From Amorphochlora amoebiformis (lineage: Eukaryota; Cercozoa; Chlorarachniophyceae): a DNA stretch of 64,000 bases. Below the pieces are notes generated by a model that had not been told where the DNA came from, did not search any database, and saw only the letters and a program-made list of their open reading frames with translations. This document shows positions 1 to 64,000 of the stretch, in pieces. Numbering within the stretch: position 1 is the first letter of the stretch; each line of letters opens with the position of its first letter. The position numbers and the translations under genes are program-made. The stretch lies in the NCBI GenBank assembly GCA_054601695.1, contig BAAHQB010000414.1, positions 1 to 64,000 of the forward strand, in the 5' to 3' direction.

Positions 1-136
1 TGAGTGACATACCTGAGTGACATACCTGAGTGACATACCTGTGACTTACCTGAGTGACTACATGATATACCTGTGATATACTTGAGCATTTAATACATAT
101 ATATATATATATAGAAATATATATATATATATAGAA

Positions 137-167
<31 letters not shown>

Positions 168-260
168 AATATACATATATATATTACATATGTGAAATAT
201 CATATAATATGTATATATATATATATTCATATTTATATATATATATATGTATACATTTAG

Positions 261-1423
261 ATGAAATCTCTTCGTGACGTCCCTGAGCATGTACTACGCG
301 AAATAGCTCACTTCTTCTCGACATACAAGGTGAAAAGCCATGTGCTCACACCTTCACATTTTTCTTTTTCCTACCCTATAATACTCTTTGTGCTTTTTTC
401 CTTTCAAAAATAGTGAAACCGGCGCGCTGTTTTGTTCGATTTTTCCCAAGAAAATGCCAACTTTTTTTTTCTTGGGTGAAGTCCGCGCGCTGTTTTGTTC
501 GATTTTTTTCCAAGAAAATTCCAACTTTTTTTGTTGGGTCAGTTTCGATTATGTGGGGTACCAGGAAAGTCTGCATACTCTTTTGCCCGACCTATCTATG
601 CTTTTTTTGTTCGCTTATGTGTACTTTTGCATGATAGCATATGGGTATAAAGGTTTGAGAATCGAATACCTAGATGTGTGGGGATAGGGGGAGGAGAACA
701 TATGTACTTTTATGTATTATATATATATACATATATATGTATATATCTATATATATATATATATATATGCATATATGTATATCTACATATATATATATAT
801 ATATACATACATACATACATATATATAGATATGGTGTATATCTACATATGTATGTATAGGTGCATGATTATCTTTATATATAGAATATATACATACTAAT
901 TAGGCCCTTGAGAAGAAAAAGTGGGTGGAGATATACATATGTGTATACATAGGTGCATGATTACATATATATAGAGAGAGAGAGAGAGAATATATACGTA
1001 CTATTTAGACCCTTGAGAGTGACGATATACGTATGTATATATAGTTCATGATTGATACATAAAATTACAGAAAATCTACGTATTATTCAGGCCCTTGAGA
1101 AAAGTGGGTGGAGATATACATATGTGTATACATAGGTGCATGATTACATATATAGAGAGAGAGAGAGAGAGAATATATACGTACTATTTAGACCCTCGAG
1201 AGTGACGACATACGTATGTATATATAGTGCATGAGGAATACATAAAATTACAGAATGTCTACGTATTATTCAGGCCCTTGAGAAGAAAAAGTGGGTGAAA
1301 GTGGGAGGATGGAGAGGCACAGAGGATACCCTCAAGCTTATTGAGGAGACCCATGACAGGTATATAAATTAATCCATTCATGTATATATATATATATATA
1401 GTTACGTGCAGATGTATATTTTG

Positions 1424-1501
<78 letters not shown>

Positions 1502-1632
1502 TTATATATAATATATACATATGTATATATATATATATATGTGTGTATATGTACAAAAGTATATGGGTATATTTATTATTTACACGTATATATTATATAC
1601 ATATATATATATATATACATATATATGTATAA

Positions 1633-1676
<44 letters not shown>

Positions 1677-1687
1677 AAATATATATA

Positions 1688-1725
<38 letters not shown>

Positions 1726-1783
1726 TCAAATCAGTTACAAGAAGAAAAAGCTTGAAGGTCCCATCGAATACGCCGGCAACTAA
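261..1783 (+). CDS. Family I inorganic pyrophosphatase, 3' three exons (5' part outside window)
   Basis: Soluble pyrophosphatase hydrolyses PPi to phosphate and pulls biosynthetic reactions forward. Exons: 261-329 (phase 0 out), 1274-1359 (phase 2 out), 1735-1783 with stop TAA at 1781-1783. The first exon encodes [18 protein letters not shown], the second begins [13 protein letters not shown], and the third ends [12 protein letters not shown]. The D-x-P-E-x-x-x-x-x-I-x-H-F-F-x-x-Y-K segment followed by L-E-x-x-K-W-V-x-x-x-G-W is the C-terminal signature of family I enzymes. The catalytic Asp cluster would lie in upstream exons that are not in the window. Acceptors are TTTAG, TTCAG and ATCAG; donors are AAG|GTGAAA and CAG|GTATAT. 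Phases agree at both junctions. Introns are TA tracts and tandem partial copies of the second exon's start. The family call is firm; the exon starts rest on frame and splice sites only. Confidence 0.86.
332..1273 (+). repeat. Pyrophosphatase intron with tandem partial copies of the next exon
   Basis: A tandem pair of about 70 bp sharing the word GCGCGCTGTTTTGTTCGA lies at 421-535. A unit of about 190 bp then repeats across 900-1273. Near 903 and 1090 it carries a TAG or CAG acceptor followed by GCCCTTGAGAA and AGTGGGTG, the start of the real exon at 1274, then GAGATATAC. Shorter relatives (TTTAG then ACCCTTGAGAG or ACCCTCGAGAG) sit near 1009 and 1191, next to GA-dinucleotide runs. None of the copies has a coding 3' half or a matching donor, so only the copy at 1274 can make the exon. 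Confidence 0.7.
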
Positions 1784-2690
1784 TCAAATGAAACTTCAAA
1801 CAGACCTTCTTCAATTCCCCCCAAACCCTCCCCCTCCCCTCTTCTTACGCTGATTTTCTCCAGACTTACACAAAGCACAACTACACGTACACAGGGGTAC
1901 ATGGCTGTACTAGTGTAGTTCGCTGCGTTCGAATAACTATAACGAATCGAAAGAAAAACCAAAAAGTGGCTAGGGATAGTATGTGTGGCTTTGCAGTCGG
2001 CGCGATATCTTGACGCAGGCCGTATCGTCCACGTTATATAGTGACTAGTTGATACGGCTAATTTTACGGTAATAATCATTTATTTAAATTTAAAGTTTAC
2101 AATAATATTTATATTGGGTCAATTGCAATCCATGTCTACTTATTTTATATGTTCAGCGATTAGACTGAGAAAAACATGAAGGCCATTACTTGTGTTTATT
2201 TTGGTCACATCATACATGTACAATACATACCGTAGTCACTACCAACACCTTTATATCATATATCGTATAAATGGCTTTGATCGACTTCAGATCATGAACC
2301 CTAAGTAAGTTTCTAACCATAAGCTCTGTAATTTAAAATCATTATAACATATGTGTAGTACACTAAAAGTGACTCAGTCCTTATTATTCCAACGTACTAG
2401 TCACGAGGATCAGCGATGATACATGATTTACAATTATACATAATTATACACTAAGTTATATAATTCTATGAAAATCTTCTGGATACGTTTACATAACTTC
2501 AGTTTTAATATTAATACCAATTTCAAGGCTTGAGTCAGCAGATATTATATGATTGATTCGAGTATTCTATTAAGCATGGACAGCCCCCTTTACCCTGGCG
2601 TTAATATCTGCGTGTACCTGAGCACGGTAAATATGATATGAATAACATGAAGATGGTTTTAATGCATATATACATACGTATATATATATA

Positions 2691-2767
<77 letters not shown>

Positions 2768-2833
2768 TATACACACACACATATATATATATATATATGT
2801 ATATATAATGTATACACACAGATACAAATGCAT

Positions 2834-2897
<64 letters not shown>

Positions 2898-2905
2898 GTA
2901 CATAT
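1784..2905. other. Convergent intergenic spacer
   Basis: This lies between the pyrophosphatase stop and the stop of the CK2 beta gene. Positions 1790-2640 are ordinary AT-rich unique sequence with no exon-like stretch I would defend on either strand. It presumably holds the 3' ends of both transcripts. Positions about 2680-2895 are TA and CA dinucleotide tracts. I see no RNA gene. Confidence 0.5.
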
Positions 2906-12104
<9,199 letters not shown>

Positions 12105-12133
12105 GTTAGCATATACAGAAGGCAGGAAGCCCA

Positions 12134-12571
12134 TCAAAGCATATCTGCTTCCCGCGTAAATATTGACCATGAGTAAAAATTGCCGCCAGAGAGGCATGTA
12201 TCCCAGCCTGTCGATATATACCTCCTGCCGGATTTCTTTTTTATTTTTCTCAAAAGGTCGCTTATTTTGAATCTAATCTCACTCTCATAATACGCCAATA
12301 GCCCCCATTTCCCGACGAACATGCCACATGCCAAAAACATGACCTTTGCTCCCCCACGCAGCCGCTTAAATCCGGTATTTCTTCTGGAATCTCCTAGAAT
12401 TTTCCGATTTTTCTTCCCTCTTCCTTCCTTTAGGTCTATTGGCTGTCCCAACCGGTATATGTGAAGAGAAAAAAGAACTAATATTGCGGTGAGGGCAGCT
12501 GCCCTTCCCACGGGGATGTGGGTGGCCATGCTCGGAATCCAAAGTTGCGGGATATGGCTGCAGAGATACAT
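12134..12571 (-). CDS. Possible small membrane protein ORF (145 codons)
   Basis: An unbroken frame in unique, non-repetitive sequence starts with ATG at 12571 and ends at 12134, only 30 bp before the proposed CK2 beta start. It has two hydrophobic stretches (around [13 protein letters not shown] and [11 protein letters not shown]) separated by a basic segment, and a Lys-rich C-terminal part ([10 protein letters not shown]). I recognise no family. It could be a real two-pass membrane protein, or untranslated leader or missing 5' exons of the CK2 beta gene. Partly overlapping frames exist on the other strand. Confidence 0.3.
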   Translation of the reverse strand: MYLCSHIPQLWIPSMATHIPVGRAAALTAILVLFSLHIYRLGQPIDLKEGRGKKNRKILGDSRRNTGFKRLRGGAKVMFLACGMFVGKWGLLAYYESEIRFKISDLLRKIKKKSGRRYISTGWDTCLSGGNFYSWSIFTREADML

Positions 12572-13074
12572 AGATAGTTACAGTGAGATATACACATATT
12601 TCAGCATACATATTTTATCTATAAAACATAAGATATCTTGCATGCCACTACCCGGGAATAAGTCTGAATGACCGGGGATCCGGAAGATTCCACCATATGT
12701 TCATGAATATTTGATTAAATACCTATATATATAAGGGTATAGAATAACTTAAATATATATACCTATACTATAATAAATTTATGTCAAATTGGGTTTGATA
12801 TATCAACTATTTAGGCTATTAGAGTATGCATATATCTGTAAAGTGGTTTGAGAGATATATGATACCCTGCATACCCAGGCCTGCGTGGCATATCTTCCGC
12901 AAAAAGCCACCCTTCATCGCCTCATTACCTGTTACCAATAACATTGTAATATTGACTGTTGATGTCCTTCGATTGTCCCACAGAGCCGAAGAATACATTA
13001 CCGTGCGAAATTAGTGACGTTGGCAGGCAACTTGGCGCGCGGGCGAAGAAGGCTCGCACAACCCAAATTGAAAA
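12572..13074. promoter_or_regulatory. Divergent spacer, probable promoters of flanking genes
   Basis: About 500 bp of unique AT-rich DNA separates minus-strand genes from the plus-strand gene starting at 13075. It turns GC-rich just before that ATG (GGCGCGCGGGCGAAGAAGG at 13035-13053). I see no confident TATA box or other named element. Confidence 0.35.
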
Positions 13075-21172
<8,098 letters not shown>

Positions 21173-21250
21173 GGAAAAATGAAATTATATCCGTGTGCGT
21201 TTGTGGGAGGAAAATAAAACAAAAGATATTTATATGTGTGTATATATGTG

Positions 21251-21291
<41 letters not shown>

Positions 21292-21315
21292 ATATGTATA
21301 TTTATTTATCTTTTC

Positions 21316-21399
<84 letters not shown>

Positions 21400-21421
21400 A
21401 ATGCAATATAAATATCAATAT

Positions 21422-21456
<35 letters not shown>

Positions 21457-21501
21457 CATATAAACAATAAATCACCATGAATATGATTGATAGGTTCATT
21501 A

Positions 21502-21547
<46 letters not shown>

Positions 21548-21599
21548 GTATATATCTACATTTATTTACATATACGATGTATGCATTTTTTTTTTTTAA

Positions 21600-21651
<52 letters not shown>

Positions 21652-21696
21652 ATATGTGCGTACGCGTGTATATGTGTATTTATAAGTATGTAAATA

Positions 21697-21762
<66 letters not shown>

Positions 21763-21885
21763 TTGTGTATGTTTGCATATATGTGTATATACATAATACA
21801 CACATATATATATATATATATATAAATTTTATTCGTAAATTTGTATGTGTGTATATAATATATGTGTGCGTGTATACACATATAC

Positions 21886-21961
<76 letters not shown>

Positions 21962-22708
21962 TATATGTACATATATATGTATATATATATATATATATAT
22001 ATTATATAAAGAAGTAATGTGTATACCAATATGAACTGAATGCAGAATTTGAAACGCCGATGGTATAACAGTTCAGAATATGGTATAACCGTTCGGAATA
22101 CTACGACTAGTACGATCACCACACATACCAGTCGTTTCCGGATAATCTATTCGAATTTTGAATTATCATGATCATCTAAGTCATAAGATCAGAACAATAA
22201 TGTGTGTACCTTCTATAGCTTCTACTAGTCTAGACCTTTATAATTGTACTAGTCCTAGTAGTCGACTAGTACTAGTAGTCACTGACTTAGTAGTACAGCT
22301 AAACAGCACTAACTATTTACCTCAATTGCTAGACTCGAGAATATTTTGTCCAGCAAGACGTGTAATTCTAGTCGATGTTGTAGGACGGTCACACACCACA
22401 TGTGCAGACGATAGCACTGGTACTCTAGGTACTAGTACTCAGTACTAGTCTTAGCTACACTGACCGCTTAGGATATAGCCGTAGCCATACCGTACGCTAC
22501 AACTAGCTAGACTAGTCTAGACTCAGTAATCCGAGTTCACCTTACTATATTCTACTATATGCCAGTACTTGATGCTCTCTCTATGTTACATCTATACTTG
22601 AATAGTTGCATACACATGCAGTCGAATGTCAGTGCTAAAATTCAAAAACTATGATATCAAGCCGCCCAAATCGACAGTCACACTAGTCACACGGCCTGAG
22701 CGAGTGTT
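21173..22708. other. Convergent spacer with a CTAG-rich island
   Basis: TA tract runs to about 22010. From 22100 to 22560 is unique sequence unusually rich in CTAG and ACTAGT words (for example CTAGTAGTCGACTAGTACTA and CTAGCTAGACTAGTCTAGAC). An open frame of 96 codons at 22158-22448 has no recognisable features and I do not call it a gene. The KDZ stop lies at 22709. Confidence 0.55.
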
Positions 22709-32789
<10,081 letters not shown>

Positions 32790-33410
32790 GGGTTCCTCGA
32801 GTCATGTGGGTGAGGTGGTCAAGTCCGTAATGGTAATGCGAGATGTTCGATAATTAATCATCCGAAAGGACTGCCTATATACCCATACCGTACCATGCAG
32901 ATAACAAAATTAAATATGTACATATACTTCATCCTCGATATGAACATATCAAAACATCAATATTAACTGGGTACACGTGTACTGTGACCATGGACTATGT
33001 CACGATTAACGTTTTTAGAAATATAAATTCGGTGACTGGACTCTGTCCTATGTCCCACCCATGTCCTTATTCCCAAATGTGTCCCGCTTGTGTCCCACTC
33101 TTCCCACCCTTGTCCCACCCATGTCCCCTTTGTACAAACCTGACCGTCTTAATATTATTTAACCTTTCCCAACCCCCATACTAATAATTGTTAATAACAT
33201 TTTTGTGTATATTAAATGTATCTTACAACAGCTACTCAAAACCCTTTCTGAATAAATCTTATATATGATATTGGTATCAAAATTAGTACCCAATTATTTT
33301 TTTGTCATATATAATAATCCACCAGACTCTGCATATGTTGACCTTCACCAAATCCTCGGGAATGCCTGAATCAATACCGGGTAGTCTCCTGCCGACACGT
33401 GTCGCGTGAA
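32790..33410. promoter_or_regulatory. Divergent spacer with TGTCCCACCC repeats
   Basis: This lies between the transposase start and the C2H2 candidate gene. Around 33046-33130 the words TGTCCCACCCATGTCC, TGTCCCGC and TGTCCCACTC recur about seven times with a period near 16-18 bp. The remainder is ordinary AT-rich sequence. Both flanking genes presumably start from here; no core promoter element is clear. Confidence 0.45.
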
Positions 33411-33970
33411 ATGGACCCCGACGAGAGCCTTCCACTCCCTTCAGGAAGGATTATCCTCGGAAGAGGCCGTCCAGCGCCAAATTGGCCAGAAGAGAAGAAG
33501 CCTTCATTTCGGCCCCAAGATTCCGGCCATTCATGGAGTCGAATAGAGTCAAAAAGCCGATCAGAACGCCCAAGAATTACCAGCATACCCAAAGGGACAA
33601 GCCAGTGGACGAAAAGTCTTGACACAAAGGTTAGCTATTCACCGTCCGAACTCCCTTGGTTTCATGATAATCTGACACCGAAGGCCAGTGGCCTTTGGGG
33701 AACAGGCGTTGGTTGGAAGGTCTGTGGCAGAGGCCACGTGGTAGCAAAGGGTTTGGAGTGATAGTACTTGTGTTCTTCAAGGCGTTGGACGAGAACCGAG
33801 GCCACCTGACCACGTGTCCGATCTGCGGGAGCTCTATGCCGAAATTTAAGGTGAATTTACCCAATTCCACCAGCCTGAACCCGGACTCAATGTATAGGAA
33901 GCACATGTTGTCCGTACATCTGAGTTTCATATGTTTACGAAAATATAAATGTATAATATATGTATTATAA
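33411..33970 (+). CDS. Candidate C2H2 zinc-finger protein, two exons
   Basis: Exon 1 is 33411-33629 (ATG to AAG|GTTAGC) and exon 2 is 33689-33970 (CCAG|TGGCC to the stop), giving 166 codons plus stop. Exon 1 is Pro/Arg/Ser-rich and basic, without known motifs. Exon 2 holds a short hydrophobic run ([10 protein letters not shown]) and then [13 protein letters not shown] followed by YRKHMLSVH. These can form a C2H2 zinc ligand set, although the loop between the second Cys and the first His is longer than the usual 12 residues. The 59-base intron contains CTGAC and ends CCAG. An alternative donor (AAG|GTGAAT at 33852) would cut the finger, so this could also be the 5' part of the downstream ankyrin gene. 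Confidence 0.42.
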
Positions 33971-34655
<685 letters not shown>

Positions 34656-35030
34656 GCACACGTAAATTCATGTCTAGACCGTCAGGAAACTCAGGTATTA
34701 GGGTTAGGCTTAAAATCAACAAGGTAAAGGTAAAGATTTGTGTAATATGGCTTCCTTCTCCGGGTCAGAATTAGGTAAATTCATGTCTAGACCACCAGGA
34801 AACTCAGGTATTAGGGTCTTAAAATTCACAAGAAAGTTAAGATTTGAAATATGGTTTCCTTCTTCCGGGTCGGAATTAGGTAAATTCATGTCTAGGCCAC
34901 GGGGAAACTTAGGTATTAGGGTCTTAAAATTCACAAAAAAGTTAAGATTTGAAATATGGTTTCCTTCTTCCGGGTCAGAATTAGGTAAATTCATGTCTAG
35001 ATCACCAGAAAACACGGATCATTAGGGTAG
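34656..35030 (+). repeat. Tandem repeat, period about 107-113 bp, three and a half copies
   Basis: Each unit carries TAAATTCATGTCTAGACC, GTATTAGGGT, AAGATTTG and CCTTCTTCCGGGTCAGAAT or close forms. Units start near 34661, 34774, 34881 and 34985 (partial). Later units are more alike than the first. It is open in some frames but has no gene-like feature. Confidence 0.88.
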
Positions 35031-35200
35031 GTTTGGGGTTAACATATATTGGAAGTATAGTTTCCTGCTTAAGGTATATAGCATTAGGGTGGGCTTGACT
35101 GTCTTTAGATATCTTGCTTTAGAGGTTACTTCTGGGGTTATTGTTTATGTATATATATATATATGTATATTATATATATATATATATATATACATATCTA

Positions 35201-35268
<68 letters not shown>

Positions 35269-35380
35269 TTATATAATATATTTACTACACTTCCATATAA
35301 ATTCGCCTAATTCTACAACAGCGCTATTATTATTATTATTATTACGGTTACGAGGTAACTACCATGTAACAACACTACAG

Positions 35381-35483
35381 GTTGTCAAAACTGTCCCTCT
35401 GATGTCCCGGATTGAAAGAGTTAGACCCCTAAGAAGTACGTATACCCCTCCTCATCGGCGCTGGCAGACGGAAGCTAGACGGG
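35381..35483 (+). CDS. Possible upstream exon of the ankyrin gene
   Basis: This follows the acceptor ACTACAG and is open for 34 codons (VVKTVPLMSRIERVRPLR, then TYTPPHRRWQTEARR). It can end at G|GTGGCT in phase 1, which fits an acceptor AG|ACACGAG at 36079 and continues the Arg-rich N-terminal region. Read without splicing it stops two codons later. The assignment rests on phase and composition only. A short segment before it (TACGGTTACGAG|GTAACT near 35343-35354) could be a further exon, with a run of Tyr codons from a TAT repeat. Confidence 0.35.
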
Positions 35484-35623
35484 GTGGCTAAGCTATGTTT
35501 GTGTGTGCGTATGTGTGTGTTGTATTACTAGTATATGTAAGTTGTGTTACTAATATATGTATATGTATATTTATATTTATATATGTGTGATATGTGTGTT
35601 CTGTGTGTGTGTATGTAGGAATG

Positions 35624-35659
<36 letters not shown>

Positions 35660-35710
35660 TTTTATAAATATATATAGATTATATTATATTGAATCAAACA
35701 GTTGTATTAA

Positions 35711-35742
<32 letters not shown>

Positions 35743-36022
35743 TAGTATATATATATATATATACTATATATTAAAAAAATATATATATATATATATGTAA
35801 TATTTAGTATATATATATATACATATATATATATATTATATATATACATATATATATATATAGATACATATGTGTATATATATCCAACTATTATATCCAA
35901 TAATACAATATCACACATATATACACACAAATATATATATATATATTTATATATATATATATATATATACATATATAAATATATTTATTACAATATCCAC
36001 ATATATGTATACACACACACAA

Positions 36023-36062
<40 letters not shown>

Positions 36063-36065
36063 TAC

Positions 36066-62966
<26,901 letters not shown>

Positions 62967-63115
62967 TACATGACAAATATACACATTTCTCTATCATATA
63001 CCATATACGCGTGTACCTTGCCTTTATGTCCCGAGGGTAATTCATGATAAATATATATATTTCTGTACCATATATCATGTATATGCGATATATGTGTGTA
63101 TATGTATATATATAT

Positions 63116-63155
<40 letters not shown>

Positions 63156-63168
63156 AATATATATTATC

Positions 63169-63204
<36 letters not shown>

Positions 63205-63400
63205 CAACATTCTTCCCCCTATCCACCGCATTCTAGATGACAACCGCGTAACCAAATTTTTAAAAAAAAAATTCAAAAAAAATTTAAAAAATCGTCCAGA
63301 ATTCTTGCCGAACGGTGTAGCTTCTTTCGCGCGCTTTTCGAAGGCCGATGGGCTCGCAGGTTTGACCCTCCCCTCGCCTCCCCTTAAGTCTCTCACAGTC
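62967..63400 (+). other. Downstream of the ankyrin stop
   Basis: A segment of about 75 bp after the stop (GGGTAATACATGACAAATAT through CATATACC) is repeated, diverged, at about 63030-63105. TA tract follows, then unique sequence with A-runs and a GC-rich patch (63300-63390). An open plus frame continues into the 21-bp repeats; I see no family match. Confidence 0.5.
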
Positions 63401-63639
63401 TCTCCCAAAAATCTCCCAAAAATCTCCCACAGATATCCGACAATCTCCCACAGATCTCCAACGATATCTCACAGATTTCCAACGATTTCTCACAGATCTC
63501 CAACGATCTCTCACAGATCTCCAACGATCTCTCACTGATCTCCAACGAGCTGTAATCCTTAGGATATGCTAATTACAACTGGCCGCGTAATTATATACTA
63601 ATACTTCGGTCTTTCTCGATGGGCACGTGTCCGTTATAT

Positions 63640-63688
<49 letters not shown>

Positions 63689-63990
63689 TAATATAATAAT
63701 ATATATACATATATATATATATATATGTGTGTATATATATATATATATATGTATACAGATATAGCATTAGTAGATTATTACGCGGATAGTTGTGTAACTG
63801 GCATATCCTAAGTATTACAGCGCGTTGGAGATCTGTTGGAGGTTGTTGGAGATCTGTTGGAGGTTGTTGGAGATCTGTGGGAGATTGTTGGAGCTCTGTG
63901 GGAGATTGTTGGAGATCTGTGAGAGATTGTTGGAGATCTGTCGGAGATCTTTCGGAGATCGTTGGAGATCTGAAAGATCTATACCTTGGC
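63400..63990. repeat. Large inverted repeat built on a 21-bp tandem repeat
   Basis: The left arm (63400-63605) has about seven units of ACAGATCTCCAACGATCTCTC type, then AGCTGTAATCCTTAGGATAT and GCTAATTACAACTGGCCGCG. The right arm (63765-63985) is its inverted counterpart: ACGCGGATAGTTGTGTAACT, ATATCCTAAGTATTACAGC, then units of GGAGATCTGTTGGAGGTTGTT type. The loop (about 63610-63760) is TA tract plus unique sequence. Confidence 0.88.
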
Positions 63991-64000
63991 ATGGGCTAGT

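Noticed and set aside
1780-2079. 99-codon minus-strand frame downstream of the pyrophosphatase stop
   Set aside because: It overlaps the end of the pyrophosphatase gene antisense, and no family or splice evidence supports it.
22158-22448. 96-codon plus-strand frame in the CTAG-rich island
   Set aside because: No motif, no splice context and biased word content; it is probably chance.

Overview
The window looks like nuclear DNA of a eukaryote, most likely a unicellular one. It carries spliceosomal GT-AG introns, five recognisable multi-exon genes, and introns plus spacers made almost wholly of (TA)n, (CA)n, (CT)n/(GA)n and telomere-type TTAGGG/CCCTAA repeats. I cannot name the lineage. The TTAGGG motif and a KDZ-type transposase are compatible with several protist and fungal groups. 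Unique sequence is mostly short exons of about 25-300 bp. Nearly every long Tyr/Ile-rich or Leu-rich open frame is a translated microsatellite, not a gene. I built the gene models by eye, by chaining exons whose splice phases agree and whose products match known families; there is no transcript support.

Layout. At 261-1783 (+) is the 3' part of a family I inorganic pyrophosphatase gene. At 2906-12104 (-) is a 15-exon casein kinase II regulatory (beta) subunit gene, with a coiled-coil extension after the usual C-terminus. An undecided ORF lies at 12134-12571 (-). At 13075-21172 (+) is a gene for an RGG-rich, Cys-rich, HMG-box protein with a SWIB-like C-terminus. At 22709-32789 (-) is a KDZ-type transposase gene with at least 13 exons. 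A small two-exon candidate C2H2 zinc-finger gene lies at 33411-33970 (+). At 36066-62966 (+) is a 40-exon ankyrin-repeat gene whose summed exons are an exact multiple of three (715 codons plus stop). Tandem and inverted repeats fill 62967-64000.

Three features of genome structure stand out. First, many introns are telomeric-repeat arrays, usually with CCCTAA on the sense strand. That strand contains a CTAAC branch-point-like word in every unit and contains neither GT nor AG. Second, (TA)n tracts directly abut splice sites, so donors read GTATAT and acceptors read TATATAG. Third, many exons are accompanied by tandem copies of one exon-intron junction. Copies of an exon's 5' part with its acceptor lie upstream of the intact exon, and copies of its 3' part with its donor lie downstream. 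The reading frame survives because the intact exon stays in the usable position. These repeats account for most of the gene length: the ankyrin gene spends 26.9 kb on 2.1 kb of code.
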